A stretch of 64,000 nucleotides of DNA, from NCBI RefSeq assembly GCF_029962835.1, contig NC_080582.1:19910032-19974031 (forward strand). Direction: 5' to 3'. Positions 13,599 through 27,339 of the stretch are shown here, piece after piece (position 1 is the stretch's first letter; each line of letters opens with the position of its first letter). Source of the stretch: Magnolia sinica. Taxonomy: Eukaryota; Streptophyta; Magnoliopsida; Magnoliales; Magnoliaceae. A program made the position numbers and the translations under genes. Under the pieces are notes generated by a model. That model made no database searches. It worked only from the letters and a program-made list of their open reading frames with translations, and was not told the DNA's origin.

Positions 13599-14816
13599 TG
13601 TTGAGGGTCAAATATTACATATTAGACTCAATTATTACCTGGATTTACAAGCATGATACCATTCAATGGCCCGATTTAATCGTGTTTGTGATGCAGAGTG
13701 TATTTACGAGCATGGACTGAAAAATAGTATCAAAAGCGTAGATTTGACACTCCGAAGTCACCAGAGTAAGGGACGCACTCCAGAGAACTAAGAATGAAGA
13801 ATTTACATGCCAGGGATCCGAGGAAATCAAGCCATTCACGTTAAAGAGGCCCGAAATTGGTGAAGAATGCAAGATCACATAGTTCCCGCCATCTGATTGG
13901 CTCGAAAATTCATACATGGCCTGGGAGATATAAATAAACCGTACGTATTAAATTTCAACCATTGGAGATCTCGAGAAATGGGCCAACGGACAGATCAGCC
14001 CATTAATCTCCAATTTGGGGCCCACCTAGTTTCTAGATACGCTGCAATTTTGGACTCAACGCCTTAAATGAGGCGGAAAAATGGATGGACGGCACAGATT
14101 TCTCTCGAACATCACGATGAACCCATATGTAGATTGCATGTATATAGGGTACATGTGCACGAGAAGTGCACCGGACGGAGAGTCCGGTCAAGCAAAGGGC
14201 TGACCCGAAGTCCGTTTTTGAAAAGGAAATAGTGTCCGACGTTGTTTCGCCGGGTGATCGCTGTGGGCCCCACTCGCTCCTCAGTTCGATGATCCGACTT
14301 GTTCACATGTCTTATAAGATGGCTAAGACCAACGCCTAGGTGTCTTTTTGCCACTATGTAATTGTCTTCACGATCCCAGCCGTTAAACGCAGGATGGACG
14401 GCGGAGTAGAAGATCTTGTGTACCCCACCGCTTTCACTCCAAAAATCACCATTCCCGAATCGTTTTTCGCAAGGATTTCAATGGACGGTGTCGATTTCTC
14501 AACCGAACTCGATCATGGACTCCACCAACATCACAGCGCAAGAAGTGCACAGGCTCTGTTGCGCGCAACCGAAAGATCCGGGCCGTTCTGCAATCTCGGT
14601 GAGGATCGGACTGACGATCCTAGCCGACCAAATCCTTCCCCTGAGGCAATTGACCACCACCAAGAAGTTCGAATGGATCAGATGTTCGAAAGCGGGTCCT
14701 CCACCGGTTGCTGCGTACTGACTGCGTAAAGGTTGATACGCAAGCCCCAGCCGACCCCGCTGCTGCGGAAAACTTCCGCATAGAGTGCGGAAACTCTACT
14801 CCGACTATAGTTCTAT

Positions 14817-14880
<64 letters not shown>

Positions 14881-15698
14881 TGTGTGTGTGTGTGTAAAAG
14901 GTGATGAACCGGGATCCAAATCGTGGACGGCTGCACAAGAGAGAGAGAGTCAGAGTTTTTATTATTTAGTTTTTAGTACTTATGTTTATGTTTAAAAAAG
15001 TTAGCCGGATTATGTCGGGCTAAACCTCTTAGCTAGGGCTAAGAGGTGAAGCTTGTAGTCTGATGGGAGAGACTTTGCTTGTGCCTATTGTTTAGACTGA
15101 CTGATGTTGATTTTTGTTCAAATTAAAAAGAATACTTTCTGTTATTTTTAATGGTTTGTTGTGACTGAAATTACAATAGATCTGCGATGGTTTTGAGTAT
15201 TTCTTCCTCCTTTTGATGTTTATGACGTCAGGAAGCCCTGTTATTCACCATCGTCTCATGGGCATGGTCGGATGGCGGTATCCTTCCTAACTTCCATGCA
15301 TTGTTGATTGGTTGGTAATTAGTTTAATTCTGTTGTTTGCTTTGTCTCATGGGCATGGTTTGATGATGGAATCCATTCTGATTCATATACCTTTCATCTC
15401 GTGAAGACTAAATCAAGTAAGTTCAGTTTGATTTCGATGATTCTTGATGCAGGCATAAGATCTCCCTGATCTCTACAAGTGGATCCTCTGAATCCCTAGT
15501 TTCCTTCCTCTGAATTCCTTAAGTTTTAGATTAGTATTTCACCATTATTCATCAATTTATATTTGATTTCGATTTCATCTTAGGCTATTTCTATTTCTAC
15601 CCAGTTTCAGATAACGTACAGGTTTCAGTCCCTTGGGATTGACCTCGGTCTCACCTAGTTTATTACTACATCACAACCCTATACTTGGGGAGTGAACA
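13599..15698 (+). repeat. Athila 3' LTR abutting the DIM1 start codon
   Basis: The boundaries come from short inverted ends TGTT...AACA, the preceding purine tract (13588-13595), and the known Athila tail pattern (a 'CCCTTGGGATTGACCTCGGTCTCACC' type sequence near 15630, then CCCTATACTTGGGGAGTGAACA). A TATA-like CTATAAAG is at about 14812, followed by an AG/TG microsatellite, so the LTR promoter region would be intact enough to test. Length is about 2.1 kb. Confidence 0.7.
14810..14895 (+). promoter_or_regulatory. TATA-like box plus (AG)n(TG)n tract in the Athila LTR
   Basis: TCTATAAAG is directly followed by about 58 bp of AG repeat and about 18 bp of TG repeat. Within an LTR this is where the promoter and transcription start are expected. 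If used, transcription would run rightward into DIM1 exon 1 with a leader of roughly 0.8-0.9 kb. This is inference from position only. Confidence 0.4.
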
Positions 15699-15699
15699 G

Positions 15700-15819
15700 A
15701 TGTCATACCTTCTGCCCCACCTGCATTCGGGTTGGGCCGTCGATCAGGCGATCCTCGCCGAAAAAGAACGGGTGGTAGTCATACGCTTCGGCCACGACTG
15801 GGACGATATCTGCAAGCAG
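15700..15819 (+). CDS. YLS8: DIM1/YLS8 exon 1
   Basis: Encodes residues 1-40, including the family signature VVIRFGHDWD and the conserved Cys38. The ATG at 15700 matches the family N-terminus; the in-frame codons upstream belong to the Athila LTR. The segment DDICKQ differs from the usual D-E/P-T-C-M-Q/K. The donor CAG|GTATGTCAT is strong. Confidence 0.9.
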
Positions 15820-18800
15820 GTATGTCATCTTTTTTCTCTTCTTTCCTCTTTGAATTCCTCCACGGCAATGGTTTTTCCATTCAATTTGGATCTCAGCAAA
15901 CCCTAGACGATTAAGAATCCCCGAGTTCTGTTCCATAGATTCTTACCGCAGTTTTGATGATCGTCATCTGTTCTTTCCCTAGACTATAAAGAATCCTCGA
16001 TTTCTGTTCCATAGATTCTTACCGCAGTTTTTTATGATCTTCATCTGTTCTTTTATGTCTCCCATGATTTGCTGATCTTTGATGAATTCTAGTTTTTAGC
16101 TGTTTGAAATTGTTAGGGTTTTCTTGGACCAGTCTCGTTGTCCAGTGAAATCGACCTTTTTCATCAACTGATTTGAATTTGTATCGAAAGGAAGGAAGCA
16201 TATTCTCATCTGTTGATTGTTACTGTTTTGTAGATTTTTCAGTGAATTTTGGTGTTATGTTGTTGGTGGTCGCCTACGGGTTCTTGGATTGATGCAATCA
16301 AGCTGGAAAAATTATATATTTTTGTCAGATTGTAGGTAGAATATCATTGGTGTTGTGTGTGTGTGTGTGTTTATTTTTATTTTTATTTAAAAAAAAAAAA
16401 TATTTAAATAATGACAATTTATTGAAGGTAAAAATAAAAGAACTCCTAATGTGATAGTGTTGCCAACATGCAAGTACCATCTCACTGCCTCTTTAGCGAA
16501 TGTATCTGCATTGGAATTAGCCTATATGGGAACTAAACTAAAAGATATATAAAGAAGGTTCAGCTCCTTAATGTCATTACACAAAAGTAACACTACCAAA
16601 GAAACTGAATGGATCCAGCTGAGCACGATAATACACATTTTGCGTATCACCGTTGTACATATTTACAGACATGCATATAAATGCAATTTTGTATTTATCT
16701 GCACTATGCTAGGGCTCCAATGCAAAAGAAGGTGATCAGAAGACAAAAATACAATGGTATTAGAGAAAAGAGGATCATATGAATCCTTGGCCTCAGGCAT
16801 TCAGTTTTGACATGTGAGGCCCATAGCTTAACAACTCAGAATATTAGTTGGTTTTGGTATGACTAACAATGGAGATCGTTGCCCAAGATATGATTGTTTC
16901 AAGATATGATTGTTGGAACCCGAGCAACAAGGTGAAGACAGGCAAAACCTTGGGAAAGATGTCTCCTTCCCTTGCAAAACCGATGGGTTCGAAACATGCG
17001 GGTTCGGAAGTGATTATGCATTTGAATGTCCTCGAGCATGCATGGGGCTCCTTCCAATGGATCCTGGTTGCCTCTATTAGACCAAGAGCTGTGGAGGAGA
17101 TGTGAGAGTGGCAATCGTAGGATCGTAGCATGGAAGAAGGAGACAAGAGTCTTAAGCTTTTGAGTGATTTCACGATATGGATTTCTCTTCGACCTTAAGC
17201 AAATGTCGACAACTTCTTTATCATTTGCAATGTGTATAGGGATGGCTCAATTCGAGCTATCTATAGGTGGGAGGAATAGTCGACTTTCGGATGGGATGAA
17301 GCATGGTACAATATCTAGGAGCTCCCAATGGAGTACCAGATCCACAATTTTCATGGAGTTCTTACATTGGTGGAGTGGTTGTGATCGATCCAAGTTTAGA
17401 AAGGTGTGAAATGCTTCGGTTTGCCAGAATCTACATAAGATGGAATGAGCTTGCTCCTATGCTAGAGAAGATTTCCATCAGTGAAGGGATTACAGGATCA
17501 CGATTTGGATGATTATGGAATTAGCTAGTTGCTATGAGATTCAACAACAAAAGCATTCTCCAAGGCACTCCATCTCGATGAAGGATAAGGCAGATTGGGA
17601 GCTTGTGTTGTAAGTTGATTTAAAGGAAGATGATGTTTAGGTCTATTGCTCTTGTGGACCATCAGACATTGTGGAGGGGATGTGGAAGTGTCTGATATGT
17701 CTAGTGGGGTAGGTGGGGAAGTGTTGCTTGATGGAGTGACACACGTCCTGTCAAGTGGTGTATGCAAAGGTGAAGAGATGGAGAGAGGCACCACGTTGTT
17801 GCAAGGGGTATGTAGAGGGCTTTTGTCTGAGCTAGTGACACATGGCGATACTGCCACTCTTGACACAGGGGGAGGGTGATGGACATGTGTAATGGGCTGG
17901 TGGAAGGTGTTAAGGTGACCAATGGAAGCTTCACATGTGGCTAGTTTGCGGGTGCTAATTTCCAATTGTGTTTTTACCTATGTATGAAGTCGCTCGGGTC
18001 GAGAACTCTCTCGCGGTCCGTGTGGATGATCACTTAACAGACGACACGTGTGGGAGATGCTTCTCGATTTTTCAGCGAATGCAACCTCATTCAATTCAAA
18101 GGATCTGCTTGTTGTGGGAAGGGATGTGTGTGAGGTATTTTCTTGGCACCTCTTATGGATTACGATTTCTCTTCTCCAACTTCTTTGCCTAGGAATCTCC
18201 ACTGAGGGGTTGATTTCTGATTGTCGGTGAAGATAATTAGTTAGAATGTAAGCTCTTCTAAAAAAGAAAAAGAAAAAAAAAAAGAAAGAAAGAAAGAAGA
18301 AGATGCAGGTGATTGATTAGAGAATAGTAGACTCTTGCTTCTCTCTCTCTCTCTCTCTCTTTACAAATTGGGTTTGGTTGATTAAAGATTGGGTGGGGCT
18401 AGATGCAGTGGGATCATTGGGGGGCATTTTTGTATGTAAGGATCGGATTTCTAAAAATAGGAAAGAATTTTCAAATTGGATTCTACCAAATGAGATGGTG
18501 GATCTACTGAGGGGTGTGTGTGAAGGTTAAATGGGCAATCTAGAGTGGTTAAATCAAAATCGGATTTATTTTTTCCCACAGTTTGGGCACAGAAGCTTTC
18601 TCTCATGCATATAAGAGGACTTCCAAGGCTAATTTCAGACCGTTGCCCAGTTGCTTTGGCAATGGATGAGGATGATAGGGTCTGTGGCTATTTAGGTCTC
18701 AATTATCATGGCCTGAAATTGATGGATTTTCAAAGCTGTGGAAGAGCAGTGTTCATCCTTCGCGGTTGAGGGTTTTGTGGGTTTTTTGTTTTTTCAAAAA

Positions 18801-21800
18801 CTTCAGATTACTTAAGGGCATGTTTTTGTTACCAGTTACCACAATAATATAAAGGAAATGTCCAATGATCACAAATTACTTCTCTCCAACAACATTTGTA
18901 TTTAACTCTCGATTCTCGTGTTTGGTTTGTAGGCGGCAAAATCAAAATGATGGCATTTTTAGATTACTTAAATGTCAAATCATTACGAAAATATATTAAC
19001 GTCATTCTTTGGAATAAAGATTTTCACAGTAGTGCCATGAAAAAGTACAATGATTACAAATTCCTTTACCTGTCTCCTGAATGCATCTAAATTTGACTGA
19101 CGACTCCCATGTTTGGTTTGGTGGTGGTATAGTTGTAATGAAGACACTTTTCTTTTCAATTACAGGGGTAACTGGCAAAACAAATAAGCCCTAAAGGCAT
19201 GATTAATGCATGTAAGAAAGAGGTTCTTTGGAACCATGAAGCTAAGTTGTCAAATCGCATATGCGATTATATGCGATCAACATATGTTGTTCGCATATGC
19301 GATCGCACAATCGCATATGCCATAGCATATTTCTTATAAAATAATAAAAAATTTAAAAATGAAAAAAAATCTTAAAAAATAGGAAAAACTTGCCTAATTA
19401 GTACACATGATTGGATTGGGTTATTTTACTTATTTCATTATAGTTTGAGTGTTTCATTAAGTTATATATTTAATTATTTATATTATATTATATAAATTTT
19501 AACAAAACAATCAAGCTACATTAAAAGAGAACCAATTATTATAAACTTCGAGTAAAGAAATTTTACTGATAAATGGATAACTTGAAACAACTTACAAGTT
19601 ATAACTTACGGCTTAATTTACAAAAAGTAAGCACAATTATAAAACACAAAAAAAAAAAAAAAAAAAAAATACTTGAAGTAATTGTAGAGAGATTAGAGTA
19701 AGAGAGAGAGTAAGAGATTTAGAGCTTTGGAGTAAAGAATAGTGAAAATGGAGGGGATATGAGTGCCTATTTATAGGCAAAAGTTCTCCAAATTAAAAAA
19801 ATAAAAATAAAAAAATTGCTTCCACTCTGATTATTAGGAAATATGCAATCGCATATGCAATATGCGATTGCATACTTGCATATGCGATCGCATATTGGCC
19901 GCATATAAAAGTATGCCATGGCGTATGACATCATGGCATACTTGCCAAGATCGCATATGCCATCATGGCATATGCGATTTGATCCACAGTATGCGCTTAT
20001 GTGATCGTATATGCGCATATGCGATCGCATTTGACAACTTGTATTGTAATTGGGTACTGTTCATGTATACATTGAATGGTTTTGAGAATACATCCAAATC
20101 AACATGCCATTATTCAATGTTTGGATAGGACGTATTATTCGGGCAAATATACAATTTCTTATACTATGCAATGTTTGGATACGACATATTGAGCCTGCGT
20201 TTTGTACTGTCGTACAACATCTGGAGGGTTATTACCCAATGAAGGAGTAGTGACCTCAATCCAGGCCGTCCGATTTGCTGGCCTTTCGATGGATTCGGGT
20301 TTTTTCTTTTTCCCTCCAAGAGCAAAAATGAACTTAAAAAAAAATAAAAAAAATCACAAATCTAAGATTCTAAAAAGGAATAAAAATAAAAGAGAATAGT
20401 ATCACCTCATACTATTCTATTACCAAAAGCAGAAAGCATGGGTGTATTTATTAGTCAGATGGACTTTTTTAAAACGAAAAAAAAAACAAAGATCAAAACA
20501 GAGAGGATTATAAGAGAGAGGATCCTTCTTCAGTAGAGAGAGATTCGTGTTCTTCCGATCACCGTTGATACTCGATCGAGATGAAGGTACGACGGTCTGG
20601 ATGGAAGCAGGGATCCAGATCCTTAAGAGAGAAAATGCCATCTTGACCCTGGATAAGGTTTTGATAGACGGAGGAGGAGAAAGAGGATGTAGATGGAGAT
20701 GGAGAAAGAAAGGCACTGACAAGCGTCCTAAAACTATAAAGAAGATAATAACCATGATGATCCTAATAGTGTGGTTCTAGACTCATCTCTCACGGAATGC
20801 TGCTACATGCAGGGTTTTGCGTGGAGAGAGAGAAACAATGGAGAGGAGAGAGATTACACCATAGCCCAGTGGTATATAGATTATCAATACTAACAGAGGA
20901 AACTATTCCGCAGTTGAATGGCCACATGCACTGGGAAAAAAACGATACTATGCGATGATGGAACAGGATATCTCCGTTCTTCATAGTTGAAACGTATAAT
21001 ATCCAAAGAGGTATACGCCGCCCGATAATATTATGCATTGAAGAGACTGCACTGCACGATGCAGTGGCGTCTCAAATCAGTTTACCGCCTTTTGAAAGTT
21101 TTTGATTATTGGTGTATTCGCACGCATGGTAAACGCCGGAAGCCAGCTCTAATCCAAACGCTGTATAATGGGTATATTCGAGAATATTCTGTTATAATAC
21201 CATACAACGCACCCTTATACGCGAATCCAAACAGGCCCTAATGTAAAAATACTCAAGCCCTTGATATAATGGAAGAAGGTATGGCTCTTTCGAAAGGAAA
21301 AGCTTTGCCAGAGACTTATTTGGCGGCATATAATCTTTTGAGGGAAGAGAAAAACCATATGGAAGCATTGGTCTAGGGCGAGTTGGCTCAAAGAATTGGA
21401 CAAAAATACAAATTTTTTCATGCAATGGCTAGTGCCCGGGCTAGAGCTAACAAAGATCAAAAGTGTTTCGATGGATGGGGAGAGGTTAGAGGACAGATAA
21501 AAAATGTGTGGTGCCATTGTTAAGTTTTTCAAAGACCTTACTGGGAAAGGGTGAGTAAGGTCGTGACTAGAAATCTTGCGTTTTGATTTAATTTCAAGCA
21601 AAGGTAAGAGTATCCTGGTAGTGACAAGGCCTTTGGTCTGAATGGATTCCCCTTGGCTTTCTTTTAAAAGTATTTGTGAAGTAGTAAAAGGCGACTTGGT
21701 GGGCTTCATCAATGAATTTCATGGTAACGAGAACCCTGCAATAGAGTTGGGTCTAATTTTTATTGCTATCAAACCAAAAAAGGGAGGAGTAAAACATTTG

Positions 21801-24800
21801 AGGGAATTTAGTCTAATTAGTCTTCTGAGGATCCTTATAAAATATTAGCTAAAATTGTGGCCTTCAAATTTCGTGTGGTTTTGGGTAGTGTGATCTTTAA
21901 ATTTCAAGGAGCATGTGGCTGAGAGGTAGTTGTAGTTAGTGCATTAACAGCTCATGAATTCATTGATTCACAATACAGGGGAGGGAAAAGGTTGTTATCT
22001 GTAAGCTCGATATCAAAAAGGAGTATAATCATGTTGATTGAAAGTTTCTAGATTATGTGTTGGGTTGGCTGGGTTGCGGGCAAAAATGGAGAAGCTGGAT
22101 TTAAGTTTGTGTTTAGTCACCTAATTTCTAGGTCTTTCCCTCCCCACTTATTCCTTTAGGCAAGATGCTAGATAAGAGGTTAGCCGTGGGGTTACATCGA
22201 AGGTTTTAGTGTGGATAAGATAGATTTCCAAGTCACTCATCTTTAGCATCCAGACAATACTCTTTTATTATGTGATGGGGATGAGGCTAAAGTAGATAGT
22301 TTAAGGAAGGTCATTAGATGCTTTGAAGCTGTTTCATGATTAAAGGTGATTATCCTTAAGAGTGAGTTGTTGGGCATTCCTCTTTCTAAGGAGGAAGTGG
22401 TTAATTTTGTAGAAGTATTTGGCTGTCGTGTTGGATCACTTCTTCCTATCTCGGCCTCTTACTTTGAATAGGGAAACCGACCAAGCATTTATGGGACAAA
22501 GTCATGGGGAGTTTTGAAAGAAATTTGTTAAGATGGAAGAGTAGATATCAAGGCATTCCAAAATGGTCACAAAATGGTATTGGTAACAGTAACATTTGTA
22601 ACCATTACTCGTTAAGGGGCCATAACTTGACATGTAACGGGGCCGAAATAGGTTTTTTTAAAGTAAAAAAAGCTGTTATGGTTGTAGCGGCCCAATCATA
22701 TAACAGTAATGGCAATGACCATTGTGGTCACCATTACCGTTAAGGAACACCTTGATAGACATCTTTCCTTGGGAGGAAGGTTGAAACTAATAGAGACATC
22801 AATGTCTAATCGTCCGATTTGTTTTACGTCTATTTTCAGATGTCCAAAGTTTGTCTCATTTGAGAAGCTTAGGAGGGATTTCTTATGGCAGGGAGCTGAA
22901 GCGAAGCATAAGTTTCATTTGATAAAGTAGGATGAGTTGTGCAAACCATTTGATGAAGGCGGTTTGGTCTTAGGAAATTGGAGGCAATGAACTCGACTTT
23001 GCTAGGAAAATGGCTTTGGAGGTTTGGGTCTAAGGATGGCAATTTATGGGGTTCAGGGAGGGGGATGGTGACAAAGGCTCATCTCTATACAAGGCTTTGT
23101 CTCTAAAACAGTCTATAGTTGGGTTGACATTAAAGTTTTTAAGGGGGTGGGTTTTTCTTTGGGTGACGGTAAGATGATCCCTTTTTGGGAGGATATTTGG
23201 CTGGACAAGAAAGTGTTGTATGAAGACTTTCCAAGGCTAGATAAAATCGTGTTTGATGCAAATATCCTGATTGTGCAATGTCTCTCCTTTTCAGGAGATG
23301 AGTTGATTTGAGCTCCTCCTTGTCTTAGGAGTTTGACAAATGACGAGTTGGAAGATTTTGTCAGGCTATCGGAGTGGTTGCGCAACATTATTCCCTTGGT
23401 GGGAGGTGGGAGATAGTGATGCTATGATGTGGAATAAAGAAAAGTTTGGCTTGTTCTCTGTTAGTTCCTTGTATAGAACAATCACCAGCTCTTCGACGGG
23501 AGCGCAGTTGTGGCACACCATTTTTATGTGGCAATATGATGCAATAAGGTTGCAACTCTTGCTTTGTTCGTGGGTTAGAATAAGGTGTTGACTATTAATA
23601 ACATTTGAAAGAGAATGATGATGACAAGGTGCTTGCTATTGACAACCTTCGAAAGAGGATGATGATGCTGCTCCTAAATATGTGAGTAGAGAATGATTTG
23701 ATGATAATAATGTGAAGAAAAGAGGAGAATATTGAGAGAGAAGGAGGAGAGTTTAGGAGAGATGTTGTGTTAGGCTAGCTTGGCCTAATACATAATATTT
23801 TATTATAATAAAGCATATAGTACACCACAGGAGAAGAGGAAGGTGTGCACATGCACTTACACTAAAAAGGACTAAAAGGGCCACTAACCACATACACAAT
23901 ACGCTAGCATTCTCCATACTCCCCCTCAAGTTGGAGCATAGATGTTGATCATGCCCAACTTGGCACGAACATGATGAAGTACATCTCGACTCAAGGACTT
24001 TGTAAGAACATCAGCAAGTTGATCCCCAGATCGAACAAAAAGAGTGACGATTTCCTTAGAAGCTACTTTCTCCCGAATAAAGTGATAGTCGACCTTAATA
24101 TGCTTGGTTCGCTCGTGAAAACTGGGTTACGAGCAATATGGATGGCCGCTTGGTTATCACAGTGAAGAGGAACAGGATCCGAAGGAGGATAGCCAAGTTC
24201 TTCAAGAAGGTCGCGAAGCCACATGAGTTCACACGTCGCATGAGCCATAGCATGATATTCTGTTTCAGCCGAGGACCGCGCAACAACTGGCTGCCTTTTG
24301 CTCTTCCATGTTATAAGATTGCCACTTAGGAAGGTAAAGAAGCCGGATGTAGAGTGATGATCAAAAGTACTACATGCACAATCAGCATCGAAATAGCTAA
24401 AAAGATGAAGATGACTATGCGATTGAAAGCGGAGGCCAAGACCCAGGGTTGATTTTAGATACCGAAGTATGCGGTAGACAGCTGTGAGATGAGAAGTATG
24501 GGGAGCTTGCATGAATTGGTTAACAATGCTCATCGCAAATGAGAGATTTAGGCGAGTAATAGTCAGGTAAATAAGCCGGCCTACAAGTCGTCGATACATC
24601 CCGGGATCAGTAAGGAGAGCACCATCATCTGGTCGAAGCTTTTGTGAAGTATCCATGGGAGTAGTAGCAGGCTTACACCCTAACATGTCGGTCTCCATGA
24701 GAAGATCAAGCGCATATTTTCGTTGTGACAAGACCAATCTGGATGATGAGAGACCAACTTCAATTCCGAGGAAGTAGCGAAGAGGACCAAGATCCTTGAT

Positions 24801-27300
24801 CTCAAACTTGGTCTTCAAAAAATCTTTGACCTTCCTCATTTCAGCAAAATCACTACCGGACAGAACAATATCATCCACATAGACAATGAGAACCATGATG
24901 CTCATCGATCGATGACATATAAAGAGAAAATGATCGGCATGACTACGAACAAAGCCGAACTCCAAGAGAGCCGGACTAAATTTTTTGAACCATGCACGTG
25001 GGGATTGTTTGAGTCCATAAAGAGACTTCTTCAACCGACATACAAGGGCAGGGTTGTGAGAAGCAACAAAGTCAGGAGGTTAATGCATGTAAATTTCCTC
25101 TGCAAGGTCTCCATGGAGAAATACATTCTAAACATCAAGCTGAAACAAGGGCCATGATAAATTAACGGCCAAGGAGATCACAACGCGAATCGAATTAAGC
25201 TTAGCCACCGTAGAGAATGTCTCGAAGTAATCCACACCATGAGTCTGTGTGTAACCCTTAGCAACAAGACGGGCTTTCGATCAATGGAGCCGTCTGGAAA
25301 AAACTTGATTGTATAAACCCATCAACAGCCAACAAGTTTATGGCCTAAAGGAAGTGGCACAAGGTCCCAAGTATGATTCTTCTCAAGAGCAGACATTTCT
25401 TCTATCATCGCCTTAGTCCAGTCAGGACTTTGAAGAGTATGTGAGAGAGATCGAGGAATAGTCTGTGATGAAAGGGAAGCTGCAAACGACTAAAAAGACG
25501 CGGTGAAAGATAATCATATAAAATGAAATTACTAATGGGGTGTTGAGTACAAGATCGTGACCCTTTGCGCAAGGCAATGGGAAGATCTAAACTTGAGGTA
25601 GGAAAGTCACCTGAGTCAATATCCAAAGTGAGCAAAAGGGTAGATAGCCACCCGCAGAGGCTTAGGCTCACCCAAATCACCAACAGGATGTTGAATAGAG
25701 GGGAGAGGAGTTTTCCCATGATCACTAGTGGAAAGAGGATAAGAGTCATACTCCCTGACTCGTAAGAGGATCACAGAGGAATCGACTTAAAGCTGAGAAA
25801 AAAGAAATATCCTCAAAGAAGGTTACATCGGCAGAGACATATTTCTTGCGAGTCAATGGGTCAAAACATTTATACCCTTTCTGACTCCATGTATACCCTA
25901 GAAAGACACATTTAATTGCCCTGGGGCTAAGTTTATCATTACTTCTATCCAAAATTTGAACAAAACATGTACAACAAAAAACTTCAAGTGGTAGAGAAAA
26001 TGGATTATCATGAGGATACAATATAGTAAATGAAAATTTATAAGATAGGATATGTGAGAGTATACGATTAATAAGAAAAGTAGCAGTTAGAAGAGCATCA
26101 CCCTAAAAATATTTAGGTAGATGCATACCAAGCAGAAGGGTGCGAGCAACTTTAAGAAGATAATGATTCTTTTATTCTGCAACACTATTTTGTTGAGGTG
26201 TGCGAACACACGACGTTCTAGACAAAATACCCACGTTCTTGCAAGAAGGACAGAAAGGTAGTAGGCATGTATTCCCCCCCTGTAAGACCCGTGTCCTAAT
26301 CCGTACCGTTCCGTTAGCTTCCGCGGTTCTTCCGGTCAAATTTCGACAACCTTCGCACCATATCCGGCATTTGCACACGATCCTAAGCCAGGTCCCGCAC
26401 ACTGTCGTCGGCTCGATCTGAAACCTATGTCTTGGCGACCGCGTCATCGCCGCGGTTCCAACGCCGTGACTTGCGCACCAAACCGATACCCAGGCAAGAA
26501 GATGCCGATCTGCATTTATTTCGAAGAAACACCGCGCGTTGCGAATTTCGAGGGAATCTCTACAATTAGTCCCATCAATCAACCATTAATGCAAGCCTTA
26601 CCTCAAGTACTACAACCCATTCCCTCATTTTTCAAAAGTCCACCCTCTTTCCACCTCACCACTCCTCTTTTTCTCATTTTCAACAACAACCATACCCCTT
26701 TTCAAAAATTTCAACCCAACCCATCACCCATCACTCCATCACCTCACCTCACCCATCCATATCTTCTCTCTCCCTCATTTCTCAAAAAAAACAAATCTCT
26801 CCCAAGCAACTCAACCCCCACACGTCCAACCCTTCTCTCCCTCCCAAGTGTGGTCCACCCTCTCATCTCTCATCCCCACCATCAAAAGTCCATCAACCTC
26901 CATCAAAAGGCAAGCTAAGGAGCATTTGAGGCCAAGGGAGCAAGGAGGAGGCTTAAAGGTGGGTGATTTGTCATTATTTTAAATTTTTGGGCCCACTTGT
27001 TGGTGGGACCCATTTGGATGTATGTGATTTAATCAAGAGGGCCCATAGTGGCGAGGTCTCTCTATCTCACCGTATATCTCTCTCTCTCTATCTCTCTCTC
27101 TCTCTCTTTCTTTGTAATGGTGTGGATCCCACCAATATGTGTTACATCTACCCCGTCCATCTACATCAGACGGTGTGGCCCACTCTATTACAGGTGATGA
27201 TCCACACCATCCACTGTTTGGATGGGCCCAATGCACCCTTTTGTTTATATATATGTTATATTTTATATAATATATATAACATATATAATATGATATGTAT

Positions 27301-27339
<39 letters not shown>

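Larger units (their letters stand above)
12282..15698 (+). mobile_element. Athila-type Ty3/gypsy element, 3' part
   Basis: Remains of an older element into which the chromovirus inserted. The left piece (12282-13598) has the hallmark non-coding 3' region of Athila elements: 'GGGAGGCAACCCA' near 12300 and 'ATTGAGGACAATGTAGATTTTAGGTTGGGGGTGGG' near 12656. A polypurine-like GGTTGGGGG lies just before the LTR. The LTR is 13599-15698. No coding domain is left in the window; the rest should lie left of the chromovirus. Its right end abuts the DIM1 start codon. Confidence 0.75.

Noticed and set aside
17525-17965. Minus-strand 146-codon open frame
   Set aside because: Low-complexity Pro/Thr/Ser composition, antisense to LINE ORF1-like sequence; no family seen.
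20202-20780. Purine-rich open frames possibly forming a gene
   Set aside because: No conserved motif, start or splice context; probably transposon or spacer sequence.
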